Shown: in pieces, positions 36,812-45,972 of the stretch
How positions within the stretch are numbered: position 1 is the stretch's first letter
Layout of the letters: every line of letters begins with the position of its first letter
NCBI RefSeq assembly: GCF_003590875.1
Contig: NZ_QYUN01000002.1
Coordinates: 1,488,001 to 1,552,000 of the forward strand
Length of the DNA: 64,000 nucleotides
Reading direction: 5' to 3'
DNA from: Noviherbaspirillum cavernae
Lineage (GTDB): Bacteria; Pseudomonadota; Gammaproteobacteria; Burkholderiales; Burkholderiaceae_D
Translations under genes and position numbers: made by a program
Notes under the pieces: generated by a model
Told to the model about the DNA's origin: nothing
Database searches by the model: none
The model's input: the letters and a program-made list of their open reading frames with translations, nothing else

Positions 36812-37008
36812 TGATGATGGGCGGTGAATGCAGCCGCGTCACATGTTATCGAATCAAGGGTCTTTGGAATGCGACCGGTAATCCAAGGGCGGTAGCGTGG
36901 TTGAATTCGCGAGGTCGTCGGTTGGCCCCGATTGAAGGGGAAGGCGGGGATGGGGGCACTACAAATAGCGGAAGCGTTTCCGTCATGCTGACAATGATGA
37001 GGACAAAG
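36812..37008 (+). promoter_or_regulatory. Leader of the main polysaccharide operon
   Basis: 197 bases between rfaH and the PhyH gene. It carries the ops element (36888-36899) about 110 bases before the ATG at 37009, and AGG before that ATG. No complete gene. Confidence 0.65.
36887..36899 (+). promoter_or_regulatory. ops/JUMPStart element (RfaH loading site)
   Basis: GGGCGGTAGCGTG is identical to the core of the enterobacterial JUMPStart/ops element (GGCGGTAGCGTG), and the bases just before it, TAATCCAA, resemble the TAAGCCAG of JUMPStart. It is on the same strand and upstream of a long polysaccharide gene run and just after rfaH. Chance of a 12-base match on either strand of this window is about 1 in 130. 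Confidence 0.85.
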
Positions 37009-37788
37009 ATGGATCAGATCGAATTCGACGAAAGGATGCAGCTGAACGGGTGGGCCGTATTCGAAGACGCCTTGCCGGACCATCTGATTCAGGAGCTGAA
37101 GCGGGACTGTCTTGCGTGGATCGAGGTCTGCCGGGAGTATCAGATCGCGAACCGGATAAACGAAAGCGGCGACGGCACGGGGCACCATTCGGTGGGACAG
37201 GGGAAAAGCATCGATGCGTTTCTCGACATGCATCTGTTCCATCCCTATCTTTCCCATTTTTTCAATGATGTGCCTTACATCATGCATGCCTGCAATCCGG
37301 TGGGCGGCTTCCCGAAGCTGGATACCTATATCCACAAGGTGCATCGGGACGTTGCGACATACATCCCCGATTTCAACATGAGAATCAATATGCTGGTGAT
37401 GCTCGATGACTTCACATTGGAGAATGGTGCGACCCGGGTTCTTCCCGGATCGCACAGGCAGAAGGAAAAGCCCTCGGACGATGCGTTCAATACGGACTGC
37501 GAACCGATATTGGGGAAGGCTGGTTCGGTCGTTCTGTTCAATTCCTATCTGTGGCACAAAGGCGGCCTGAACACGACCGCGCGAAACCGCGTTGCCCTGA
37601 CCTTGAGTTTTGGCCTGGCGTTTGTCAAGCCGCAAATGGACTATGCGCGATATCTGGGAGAAGAGCATGGACGGCGGCTGTCCGATTTGTCGCGACAGGT
37701 GCTGGGATACAACGCGCGTGTTCCGACCACCCTCGACGAATGGTACAAGCCGAAGTCGGAGCGGCTGTATTGGGCCAATCAGGGATGA
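37009..37788 (+). CDS. Phytanoyl-CoA dioxygenase (PhyH) family protein
   Basis: Fe(II)/2-oxoglutarate-dependent oxygenase, 259 aa. The metal triad is visible: HRD (His and Asp, in KVHRDVATY) and the distal His in YLWHKGGLN, with the 2-oxoglutarate-binding Arg a few residues on (TARNRVAL). The middle reads MLVMLDDFTLENGATRVLPGSH, the family hallmark. AGG lies 6 bases before the ATG at 37009; the frame is open far upstream through rfaH but without support. It probably hydroxylates a sugar or lipid precursor; the substrate is unknown. Confidence 0.88.
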   Translation: MDQIEFDERMQLNGWAVFEDALPDHLIQELKRDCLAWIEVCREYQIANRINESGDGTGHHSVGQGKSIDAFLDMHLFHPYLSHFFNDVPYIMHACNPVGGFPKLDTYIHKVHRDVATYIPDFNMRINMLVMLDDFTLENGATRVLPGSHRQKEKPSDDAFNTDCEPILGKAGSVVLFNSYLWHKGGLNTTARNRVALTLSFGLAFVKPQMDYARYLGEEHGRRLSDLSRQVLGYNARVPTTLDEWYKPKSERLYWANQG

Positions 37789-37868
37789 TGCGGCTTGTTC
37801 CCGGCGCATCCGGTACCGGACATGGCGTGGCGTTTCTTCCGTTCACCCGGATTGATCGGCGCTGAGTC

Positions 37869-38606
37869 ATGGTAAAAAAAATCGGCATCATGCAGCCTTA
37901 CCTGTTTCCGTATCTGGGTTACTTTCAGTTGATAGATGCAGTGGACGTTTTCGTGCTGAGCGACGATCTTCAATACATTCGCCAAGGATGGATCAATAGA
38001 AACAGGATTCTTGTTCAGGGACAAGCCAAATACATTCACATCCCGATCAAGCATGACAGCTATCTATTGAACATCAACGAAAGGGTTTTTCCGGATAACC
38101 ATCGATCCACGATAAGAACGCTTCTGAAAACGATCGCCACCGCGTATGGACGAGCGCCGTTTTTCAAAGACGTTTTTCCCATGGTGGAAAGCGTCATGCG
38201 ATCTCCTGAAAGGAATTTGGCCAGGTACGTGGAGAACTCGATCAGGACGGTATGCACTTATCTGCAGATAAGCACACCGATACTGATTTCATCGGAGCTG
38301 GGGTTGAAGTCAGATCTTCGAGGGCAACAGAGGGTGATCGAAACGGTGAAGTCGCTGAAAGGGGATGTCTATATCAACCCCATAGGCGGAGTCGAGTTGT
38401 ACAACTTCGATGACTTCAAGGGCCAAGGTATAGCTCTGCAGTTTCACCGAATGTGCGACATGCAAAGTCGCCGGCCTGGCGATGATTTTGAACCCTATCT
38501 TTCGATCATCGACATGCTGATGTTCAACAGCATCTCAGACATGCGGAAGCGGCTATCTCATTATTCATTGGAAAGCAATGAAAGGCGAGATTGTTCCGCC
38601 ACCTGA
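37869..38606 (+). CDS. WbqC-like family protein, copy 1
   Basis: 245 aa, PF08889-type. It opens KKIGIMQPYLFPYLGYFQLI, with the hallmark QGWINRNRIL and, later, NPIGGVELYNF. WbqC proteins are found in O-antigen and flagellar-glycan loci beside aminosugar aminotransferases, as here with the DegT gene 180 bases downstream, and may handle amino-sugar or amino-acid groups; no reaction is firmly known. A paralogue with the same motifs lies at 48659. Confidence 0.92.
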   Translation: MVKKIGIMQPYLFPYLGYFQLIDAVDVFVLSDDLQYIRQGWINRNRILVQGQAKYIHIPIKHDSYLLNINERVFPDNHRSTIRTLLKTIATAYGRAPFFKDVFPMVESVMRSPERNLARYVENSIRTVCTYLQISTPILISSELGLKSDLRGQQRVIETVKSLKGDVYINPIGGVELYNFDDFKGQGIALQFHRMCDMQSRRPGDDFEPYLSIIDMLMFNSISDMRKRLSHYSLESNERRDCSAT

Positions 38607-38785
38607 CGCGGCACTGCTTTCTCGTCTGCAAGTACCTTGCGACCGGCTCTGGACAAGAGTTGACTCGTGACCGTATCGATTTCCGGAATCCAGGGACCTC
38701 CTTCCCTGCGAGGCTCCTTACGCACCCCGCACGAAAGGTGCTTGGTGTCGCATCGTGTATCAACTAACCAGCCCAGAGGAAAAGC

Positions 38786-39928
38786 ATGAGCAATCTTCAA
38801 CCTGTTCACGACGCAGCGATGCATCTTGATGGGCCGATTTATGTGACTCAGCCTTACCTCCCCCCTTTGGAGGAATTCATTCCCTACCTGGAGAAAATCT
38901 GGAACAAGAAAGTATTGACCAATGGCGGACCTTTTCATCAGCAACTTGAAAAGGCGTTGAGCGATTACCTCGGTCTGGAGCATATCGCCTTGTTTGCCAA
39001 CGGCACGCTTGCGCTGGTCACTGCGTTACAGGCGTTGCGCATCACCGGCGAGGTGATTACAGCGCCTTACTCATTCGTCGCCACCGCCCATTCGCTGCTA
39101 TGGAACAGCATCAAGCCGGTGTTTGTCGATATCGATCCAAAAACGCTCAACCTGGATCCGGAGAAGATTGAGGCCGCGATCACCCCACAGACGACCGCGA
39201 TCATGCCGGTGCATTGCTATGGACATCCTTGCGACGTTGAGGCCATTCAGAAGATAGCCGACAACTATAACCTCAAGGTGATCTACGATGCCGCCCATGC
39301 ATTTGGCGTCCAGGATCAGGGCGGAAGCATACTTCGGCATGGTGACCTGTCGGTACTCAGCTTCCACGCTACAAAAGTGTTCAATACCTTCGAGGGAGGT
39401 GCGATCGTCTGCCCGGACGCCAAAACCAAGTTGCGCATCGACCACCTGAAAAACTTTGGTTTTGTGGATGAAGTGACGGTTGTTGCAGCCGGCATCAACG
39501 GCAAGATGAGCGAAATCAATGCGGCTTTTGGCATGCTTCAACTACAGCACATCGATCATGCATTGGCCCGACGCAGGGAGATCACAGCCATTTACCGCGA
39601 ATTGCTTGCGGATATAGAAGGCATACGTTGCATAGAGGACGCAGGCGAAACGGTTGCCAACTATTCCTATTTCCCGATACTGGTGGAATCCGGATATGGG
39701 ACGAATCGAGATGGCCTGTACGAAAGACTCAAGGAGCAGGGGATCTTCTCACGCCGCTATTTCTACCCGCTGATCTCGGATTTCCCCATGTACCGCAGCC
39801 TGGTGTCGGCGCATCGCGACAATCTCCCGGTTGCGACAGAGACGGCGCGGAAGGTGTTGTGTCTGCCGATATATCCAGGGTTGCAACATCATGACATTCA
39901 ACGGATTGTTGAATGCATCGCTCAGTGA
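38786..39928 (+). CDS. DegT/DnrJ/EryC1/StrS sugar aminotransferase
   Basis: PLP-dependent enzyme, 380 aa, placing an amino group on a nucleotide keto-sugar. Features: NGPFHQQLE (NGGPFHQQLE here), FANGTLALVTALQAL, IYDAAHAFG with the PLP-phosphate-binding Asp, and the Schiff-base Lys in SFHATKVFNTFEGG. A likely substrate is dTDP-4-keto-6-deoxyglucose from RmlB at 46 kb, giving a 4-amino sugar for the GNAT protein downstream; this is inference from context. GAGGAAAAGC lies before the ATG. Confidence 0.94.
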   Translation: MSNLQPVHDAAMHLDGPIYVTQPYLPPLEEFIPYLEKIWNKKVLTNGGPFHQQLEKALSDYLGLEHIALFANGTLALVTALQALRITGEVITAPYSFVATAHSLLWNSIKPVFVDIDPKTLNLDPEKIEAAITPQTTAIMPVHCYGHPCDVEAIQKIADNYNLKVIYDAAHAFGVQDQGGSILRHGDLSVLSFHATKVFNTFEGGAIVCPDAKTKLRIDHLKNFGFVDEVTVVAAGINGKMSEINAAFGMLQLQHIDHALARRREITAIYRELLADIEGIRCIEDAGETVANYSYFPILVESGYGTNRDGLYERLKEQGIFSRRYFYPLISDFPMYRSLVSAHRDNLPVATETARKVLCLPIYPGLQHHDIQRIVECIAQ

Positions 39929-39929
39929 G

Positions 39930-40205
39930 ATGACGACGAAGAGAATTCCTTTTCTCGGGGGGGCGATCCTGTTCCGGCTATTGAACATGTGCCGAAGCCT
40001 GCTTCAATGGACCGTGGACTTCATTGCATTTGCAGGAACGCGGCGTCAAGAGATCTGTGCGGGTGAAACCTGCCGACTTGCTTGACAAGTGCATTGGCTC
40101 TTGCGACGCCTTGACACAATGATTCTCCACTTCGATAACGTGGAAGAAATGTGCGATGTGATAGACAGCAGGGAGCATGACATCACCATTGAGGGGGTGA
40201 TATGA
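39930..40205 (+). pseudogene. Probable remnant of an ATP-grasp-type gene (ends only)
   Basis: Directly after the aminotransferase stop, an ATG (39930) opens MTTKRIPFLGGAILFRL, resembling the first strand and loop of ATP-grasp proteins of polysaccharide loci, then degenerates and stops at 40083-40085. At 40119, in the same frame, ILHFDNVEEMCDVID runs to a TGA at 40203 that overlaps the next gene by ATGA, like the last helix and strand of such proteins. Both ends are where an intact gene's ends would be; the middle (some 300 residues) is gone. The family assignment is tentative, the remnant pattern less so. Confidence 0.4.
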
Positions 40206-40741
40206 GTTTTTTTCTCCGCAATCTCTCGAAATCGGATATCGAACTGATCAACAAATGGCGGAATGACCATGATGCGCAAAGAGGGCTGGTGAGCCCGTTC
40301 CGGTTTGTGGCAGAAGAGGTTGATGAACGATGGTTCGAAGCTTACCTGGACGGGCATGCAAATAACATTCGTCTGGCAATTGGCGACTCCGATTCGCATG
40401 GAGTGATTGGCACGGTATACCTTTTGAACATCAATTGGACTGCTCGCTCTGGTGAGTTTGGAATATGGGTGGGTGACAAGGCATGGCAAGGCAAGGGGGC
40501 GGGGGAATTCGCAACGCGACACATGTTGTGTCATGCCTTTGCAGATTTGAATTTACGCCGCGTCGATCTCACTGTTCTTGCCAACAACGAACGGGCCATA
40601 CGCCTCTACAGGAAAGTTGGCTTTATCGAAGAAGGATGCCAGAGACAAGCCGCCTTCAAGAATGGTGAATATGTAGACCTGATTCTGATGGCAATGCTTT
40701 CGAGCGAATATCGACATACGGAATCAAAAGCCCAGGCATGA
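40202..40741 (+). CDS. GNAT-family N-acetyltransferase
   Basis: 179 aa, RimJ/RimL-PseH type. It begins FFLRNLSKSDIELINKWRND; the acetyl-CoA-binding loop is AWQGKGAGEFATRHML and the C-terminal part LTVLANNERAIRLYRKVGFI is textbook GNAT. With the aminotransferase upstream it likely acetylates an amino sugar. The start overlaps the preceding remnant's stop and its own stop overlaps wzx, so translation is coupled. Confidence 0.92.
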   Translation: MSFFLRNLSKSDIELINKWRNDHDAQRGLVSPFRFVAEEVDERWFEAYLDGHANNIRLAIGDSDSHGVIGTVYLLNINWTARSGEFGIWVGDKAWQGKGAGEFATRHMLCHAFADLNLRRVDLTVLANNERAIRLYRKVGFIEEGCQRQAAFKNGEYVDLILMAMLSSEYRHTESKAQA

Positions 40742-42252
40742 ACCTGTCTTTCAAACGCAATGTCATCGCCAATTACGTCAGCCAGCTCTACAGCACGCTG
40801 ATTGCCATTGCGATGGTGCCTTTGTATGTGCGCTACATGGGGGCGGAAGCCTACGGTCTGGTTGGTTTCTTTGCCATGTTGCAGATGTGGTTCCAATTGC
40901 TGGACATGGGTATTACCGCCACCATCACGCGCGAGACGGCGCGCTTCCACGGTGGCGCGGGCGATGCGCTTTCCCTGCGTCGTCTATTGTGCGCACTCGA
41001 GATGATCTTCTTCGGGATTGCCCTGGTCGGCGCCATGGCATTGATGGCAAGTGCGGGCGTAATCGCCAGTAGCTGGTTGAAGGTGCAGCAGCTGCCGCTG
41101 ACTGAAGTGCGGAACGCCATCATGCTCATGGCGACGATCGTCGCATTGCGCTGGATATGCGGCCTGTACCGCGGTGCCATCACGGGCTTCGAGCGGTTTG
41201 TCTGGCTCAGCGGGTTTAACAGTGCTGTTGCAACGACCCGCTTTGTACTGGTGATCCCGTTTTTCATTTACGTCGGCGCCAGCCCAACCGAATTTTTCAG
41301 CTTCCAGCTGGTGGTGGCGATTGCCGAGACAGCGGCCTTGATGCTGAAAACCTATCGCCTGTTACCGAGGATTGCAGACGGTCAGCGACTGCTCTGGCAA
41401 TGGGCGTCCTTGCGTGGTGTACTCGGGTTCTCTCTCAGTATTGCCTTTACCAACTCGATATGGGTGATAGTGACGCAGACCGACAAGTTGTTGTTATCCA
41501 AGCTGTTGCCGCTGACAGACTATGCTTATTTCACGCTGGCCGTTCTGGTCGCCAGCGGTGTGCTCGTGATCAGCAGCCCGATCAGCGGTGCCTTGCTGCC
41601 ACGCCTGACCAAGCTGTCCGCCGAGGGCGACGATGCCGGATTGATCCGCTTGTACCGCAACGCGACCCAAGTCGTCGGTGTGATCGCCATCCCGCCGGCG
41701 TTGATGCTGGCATTTTTTGCCGAACAGGTGCTATGGGCCTGGACCGGCGATGCAGACATCGCTCGCAAGGCGGCACCGGTGCTCTCGCTCTATGCCCTGG
41801 GTAATGGTGTGCTGGCTTTGGGAGCTTTTCCTTACTACCTGCAGTTCGCCAAAGGCGATTTAAAGCTGCATTTGATCGGCAATGCGCTATTTGTCGTACT
41901 GCTGATCCCGGCGATGGTCTGGGCCACTTGGCGATATGGCATCGTCGGCGCCGGTTATGCGTGGCTCTGTGCCAATGTCGTTTTCTTTCTGTTGTATGTG
42001 CCAACCGTGCATGCACGATTCGTCAAGGGGCTGCATCTGCAGTGGCTCTTGCGGGACGTGAGTGTCGTCGTGCTGTTGAGCGTGATGGGATGCGTGATGT
42101 TGCACGGTTTGATGAAATGGCCGCAAGAGCGAGAGGCGGTTGCGATAGGGATCGTTGTGGCGGGCTTGATGTTACTCAGCATCGCGGCCGCCGGATCTTC
42201 GTGGGTGAGAACGGCAATTGGGGGCAGATATCGTGCGCGATTTTTCAGCTAA
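40738..42252 (+). CDS. Polysaccharide flippase, Wzx type
   Basis: 504 aa, about 12-14 hydrophobic helices, MATE/MOP-superfamily polysaccharide transporter. N-terminus NVIANYVSQLYSTLIAIAMVPLYVRYMGAEAYGLVGF is typical (quoted in part: YVRYMGAEAYGLVGF). It would flip lipid-linked repeat units across the inner membrane for the Wzy polymerase at 43.3 kb. ATGA overlap with the GNAT gene. Confidence 0.92.
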   Translation: MNLSFKRNVIANYVSQLYSTLIAIAMVPLYVRYMGAEAYGLVGFFAMLQMWFQLLDMGITATITRETARFHGGAGDALSLRRLLCALEMIFFGIALVGAMALMASAGVIASSWLKVQQLPLTEVRNAIMLMATIVALRWICGLYRGAITGFERFVWLSGFNSAVATTRFVLVIPFFIYVGASPTEFFSFQLVVAIAETAALMLKTYRLLPRIADGQRLLWQWASLRGVLGFSLSIAFTNSIWVIVTQTDKLLLSKLLPLTDYAYFTLAVLVASGVLVISSPISGALLPRLTKLSAEGDDAGLIRLYRNATQVVGVIAIPPALMLAFFAEQVLWAWTGDADIARKAAPVLSLYALGNGVLALGAFPYYLQFAKGDLKLHLIGNALFVVLLIPAMVWATWRYGIVGAGYAWLCANVVFFLLYVPTVHARFVKGLHLQWLLRDVSVVVLLSVMGCVMLHGLMKWPQEREAVAIGIVVAGLMLLSIAAAGSSWVRTAIGGRYRARFFS

Positions 42253-42262
42253 GGACAAGACA

Positions 42263-43165
42263 ATGGAAGAAATTCAGAAGAAGCCGAAAGTTTCCGTATG
42301 CGTCGTGACGTATAACCACGAAAAATACATTGAGCAATGTCTGCAAAGCATTGTTGACCAGGAAGTCGATTTTGAGTTCGAAGTGATTGTCGGAGAAGAC
42401 TGTTCAACCGACGATACACGAGGGATCTTGCGTCAATTCGCAGAGCGTTATCCTTCGGTGATCAAACCCATATACAACGAAACCAATCTTGGTGCATGCA
42501 AAAACTATATAGCTATTCAAGTCGCAGCAACAGGAACATATGTCGCCCACTGCGATGGTGATGACTTCTGGTACCCGGGAAAGTTGGCGTATCAGGTTGA
42601 GTTTCTGGACAATCATCCGGAGATAGCCGCGATCTTCTCGAATGCGAACTATGGCAATGGTGTCAGAAACAAGTCCAGTGAATGCGGTGTATATCGACTT
42701 GAAGCGATTCTGGAGAAGGTCTATACGAAGAATCTCTGCATTCACTCATCAATACTGGAACGGAATGCTGCTGCAAATCTGCTGCATGAGGATGAAAACG
42801 GGCTGTTCGACTTTGTGATTTATTGGTTGAAGCACGGTAGCTCCCTGATTTATATCGATCCCGCCATAAGAGTAAATTATTCGAAAAATCCGGAGGGATT
42901 GTGCGGCAACAAAAACTTCATAGAATCGTTACGACTGTCCCTGCATAGAATGGAAAAATCCGGGATCAATGAAAAATTGCGGGAGCGGATGCATTTTGAC
43001 TATGAACTATTGAAGTACTTTTCAAATCCGCTTGTCATGAATCGCCCGTCGATTGCAACGGCGATTCGCCAGCATTACGGAGCAGAGATACTAGGGCGAC
43101 TTATTGTGCCAAAAAAAATGTATCGCACCGTCAAATCTCTTGGGAAATCAGTACTTGGAACATGA
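42263..43165 (+). CDS. Glycosyltransferase family 2
   Basis: 300 aa, GT-A fold. KVSVCVVTYNHEKYIEQCL opens the nucleotide-binding domain, VIVGEDCSTDDT follows, and the metal-binding motif is CDGDDFWYPGKL. It adds one sugar of the repeat unit at the cytosolic face. The ATG at 42263 has AAGGACAAG upstream; starts further up lie within wzx. The base composition is clearly more A+T-rich than the core genes, as often in transferred polysaccharide genes. Confidence 0.92.
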   Translation: MEEIQKKPKVSVCVVTYNHEKYIEQCLQSIVDQEVDFEFEVIVGEDCSTDDTRGILRQFAERYPSVIKPIYNETNLGACKNYIAIQVAATGTYVAHCDGDDFWYPGKLAYQVEFLDNHPEIAAIFSNANYGNGVRNKSSECGVYRLEAILEKVYTKNLCIHSSILERNAAANLLHEDENGLFDFVIYWLKHGSSLIYIDPAIRVNYSKNPEGLCGNKNFIESLRLSLHRMEKSGINEKLRERMHFDYELLKYFSNPLVMNRPSIATAIRQHYGAEILGRLIVPKKMYRTVKSLGKSVLGT

Positions 43166-43260
43166 CATCACAAGAGAGATTCCTGCGGAAAAATTACTCG
43201 CCGGATCTGCAGAAACATCTGTGGCTTCAGCCAAACAACGATACTGAATCGCCCTGCTAA
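43162..43260 (+). other. 32-codon ORF coupled to the glycosyltransferase stop
   Basis: ATGA overlap with the glycosyltransferase stop gives a short frame, MTSQERFLRKNYSPDLQ onward, ending at TAA 43258-43260. There is no recognised family. The tight coupling is the same as for the true genes of this operon, so it may be the 5' stump of a lost gene. Confidence 0.25.
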
Positions 43261-43312
43261 CGACTAAAGAACTGCGCTTATCAAGCCGGAACGCCACTGG
43301 TTCTAAAAGCCA

Positions 43313-44632
43313 ATGCATATCGCCACCCAATTACATGAACAAGAGACGTTTCGGCGTCGCAGCAGCAGGAAGACAATCATCCATTTCCTTGCGTTTGTAT
43401 CCGTGTATTTGTCGCTGTTGGCCCTCAACTACTTTCTCAAAAATGATGCATTGAAGACGCTGGCAAATGGCTTCGCATTCCTCATATTTGCCATGTTTCT
43501 GCTCAAGATACTTCAGCAGAAAACAGTTTTGCGCCTGAAAAACGGCTATGCATTGACATTTGCAGTGTTGATATTCGGGATGGTCTGCAATGTGGTTGTA
43601 AACCTTGGGGCAACGGATATTGCGGACTATCTGAAAATGCTGCTGTCTCCCTTTTTTTTCGTAATAGGGTATTTATCCTTGAACTTGAATGAGTTCAGCG
43701 GAACCGTACGAAAAAAAATGCTGTTTTTCACATGGATGCTTCTTCTTGTTCCCAGCGTGATTGCTGTCGGCGAACAAATGGTCTGGGGAAGCAGATTCCA
43801 GGAAGAAGACTTAGCCATTTCCATATTCGCGAACCGAAACAATGCAGCACTCTATGCACTTGTGCTTTCGATTTTGTTTGCGATTCTGAAGGTCAATCTG
43901 CGCTGGATTCTGTTGTATCTGGTAGCGGTATCGGTGTCGTTCGCAACGCTGGGCGTATTGGTTGCCGTGGTTCTTGGCATTGTTGTTGTCCAGATCAGAA
44001 AAGGAAATATTCTCTATTTGATGCTTTCGCTCATGCTTGTCGTAGTGGCTTTTCTAATTCTGATGAGCACCATGCCAACCCTGCCGGTATTTGAAAGACT
44101 CATGAGTCTTGGCGAAGGACTGCACTATCTCTATTCGTCGGGGCAGATCAGGAATCTATCCCGGATGAACTACGGACAGTTGAGCGAAATAATGGGAAGC
44201 TCCGATATCTCGTTCTTTTTCCGGATAACGCACTGGGCGGAATTGCTGGAGATATATTCGAACGGATCGCTAGAGAGCATGCTTTTCGGGAATGGCGTTG
44301 GCAGCAGTGTCAGGATGACTGCCGCGGGTCTGGTACCCCATAACGATTATCTGCGGTATCTGTTCGAATGCGGGCTCTTCGCATTCATGGGTTTCCTGCT
44401 TCTGAATCTTCGAATCATTAAAGATGCAGGAAGCACTTATGCGGCGATTCCGTGCACCGCAATAATGATTTATTTCTTTTCCGAGAATCTCATCAACAAT
44501 TTTCTGGCAATGATGCTCTTTTACTTTCTGGCAGGTTTTGTGATTGCCCGGAATACCGCGATGCGCAAGACAAGGACAAGACATGAACATTATGCAAGTC
44601 AGCCAGAATTACTTCGTTTCGGGCGGCTCTGA
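43313..44632 (+). CDS. O-antigen polymerase/ligase family protein (Wzy-like)
   Basis: 439 aa with about ten to eleven hydrophobic helices and a larger periplasmic loop in the C-terminal half containing FRITHWAELLEI and LFGNGVGSSVRMTAAGLVPHNDYLRYLFECG. The HNDYL motif is characteristic of the O-antigen ligase/polymerase superfamily (Wzy, WaaL). With Wzx present, polymerase is the favoured reading. It overlaps the next glycosyltransferase by 50 bases. A+T-rich. Confidence 0.88.
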   Translation: MHIATQLHEQETFRRRSSRKTIIHFLAFVSVYLSLLALNYFLKNDALKTLANGFAFLIFAMFLLKILQQKTVLRLKNGYALTFAVLIFGMVCNVVVNLGATDIADYLKMLLSPFFFVIGYLSLNLNEFSGTVRKKMLFFTWMLLLVPSVIAVGEQMVWGSRFQEEDLAISIFANRNNAALYALVLSILFAILKVNLRWILLYLVAVSVSFATLGVLVAVVLGIVVVQIRKGNILYLMLSLMLVVVAFLILMSTMPTLPVFERLMSLGEGLHYLYSSGQIRNLSRMNYGQLSEIMGSSDISFFFRITHWAELLEIYSNGSLESMLFGNGVGSSVRMTAAGLVPHNDYLRYLFECGLFAFMGFLLLNLRIIKDAGSTYAAIPCTAIMIYFFSENLINNFLAMMLFYFLAGFVIARNTAMRKTRTRHEHYASQPELLRFGRL

Positions 44633-45797
44633 TACGTATTTCTTCGCAGTATCGTCATTGCTTAGTGAACGGAACCATAATGTCATTCCGTTTTCCGCCT
44701 ATAACGAAAAAAATCTGCCTTCGAAGTGGGCGAGATATTTTCCGAAAACATATAAGGAAGCGCCGAATAAAGCCGTCGGACTCGTAAAGTATTTTTACTC
44801 GAACGAAAGTCGTCGATCAATTACTGAGCTGTTGCGTGCCGAGAAAATTGACATGGCACATTTGCATATATATTACGGTTCGCTCACTTCTTCGATACTG
44901 GAGCCTCTCAAACAGGCAAATATACCTGTAGTCCAGACCCTGCATGAATACAAGCTCGTGTGCCCGGTCTACACGCTGGAAAATCATGGCAACTTGTGCA
45001 ATAAATGCGTCACAGGCAGTTCGCTGAACGGAATCATTCATCGATGCAAGAATGGTTCCCTCATGGATTCGACAATCCGAGTGGCTGAAAACGGTCTGTC
45101 GAGAATGCTTGGCGATGTCCGGCTCGTCGACAAATTCATATCCGTCAGCGATTTCCATAGACGGAAAATGATCGAGGGAGGAATCCAGGAGCAGAAGATC
45201 GTGACGGTGCACAACTTCATCGATGCTGACGCTATCGAATGTTCGGATGAAGACGAGGCGTATGCCCTGTACTTCGGCAGGATCGAGAAGGTGAAAGGCA
45301 TCCAGACCCTTCTGAGGGCATTCAAGAATCTTCCTCTGAAGCTGGTCATGGCAGGAGAGGGAAGCGCACTTGGCTATTCGAGGGAGTTGGCGGCCGATCT
45401 CCAGTTGAATAATGTCGAATTCGTGGGTTTCAAAAATGGAAGCCAGCTGCATCGGCTCATTCGACAGGCGCGGTTCTGCATTGTCCCGTCTGAGTGGTAT
45501 GAGAACTGTCCGATGGCGGTTCTCGAAGCGATGGCGCACGGGAAAGCCGTGGTGGCAAGCAATATCGGCGGCATCCCTGAACTGGTACGTAACGGAACGG
45601 ATGGCTATCTGTTCGAGCCGAAGTCAGTCGAACAGCTCAGGGATTGTTGTCTGAAGTTGTCCATGAGGAGCAGGGCGCGAGAGATGGGACACAATGCCCG
45701 TAAACATGTCGAAGCTGATTTTTCGAAAAGTGCGCACTACCAAAAAATCATGGATGTCTACAAAAGCATTTCTCCTGAAATTTCAATGAATGCTTGA
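44583..45797 (+). CDS. Glycosyltransferase family 4
   Basis: 404 aa, GT-B fold. N-terminal domain: VSQNYFVSGGSDTYFFAVSSLL, then TLHEYKLVCPVY and a Cys-containing segment (NLCNKC, HRCKNG) typical of a subset of GT4 enzymes. C-terminal: YFGRIEKVKGIQTLL, VPSEWYENCPMAVLEAMAHGKAVVASNIGGIPEL, including the EX7E-type glutamates (short parts quoted: ENCPMAVLEAMAHGK). Start chosen at the ATG 44583, inside the end of the polymerase gene. Confidence 0.92.
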   Translation: MNIMQVSQNYFVSGGSDTYFFAVSSLLSERNHNVIPFSAYNEKNLPSKWARYFPKTYKEAPNKAVGLVKYFYSNESRRSITELLRAEKIDMAHLHIYYGSLTSSILEPLKQANIPVVQTLHEYKLVCPVYTLENHGNLCNKCVTGSSLNGIIHRCKNGSLMDSTIRVAENGLSRMLGDVRLVDKFISVSDFHRRKMIEGGIQEQKIVTVHNFIDADAIECSDEDEAYALYFGRIEKVKGIQTLLRAFKNLPLKLVMAGEGSALGYSRELAADLQLNNVEFVGFKNGSQLHRLIRQARFCIVPSEWYENCPMAVLEAMAHGKAVVASNIGGIPELVRNGTDGYLFEPKSVEQLRDCCLKLSMRSRAREMGHNARKHVEADFSKSAHYQKIMDVYKSISPEISMNA

Positions 45798-45972
45798 AAA
45801 CTGGTTCGATGTGATAGGCGTTAAAGCGACGCTGATCAAGTAAACGAGTTGAAACGGCAAAGTGTTCCGCAGCCCATTGATCAGCAGATGTGCTGCAAGC
45901 TGATGAACAGCAGAGCCGGATGGCGAAAGACATGATAATGTTCTCTGCATTATTTTAGGAAGAAGGATTGAC

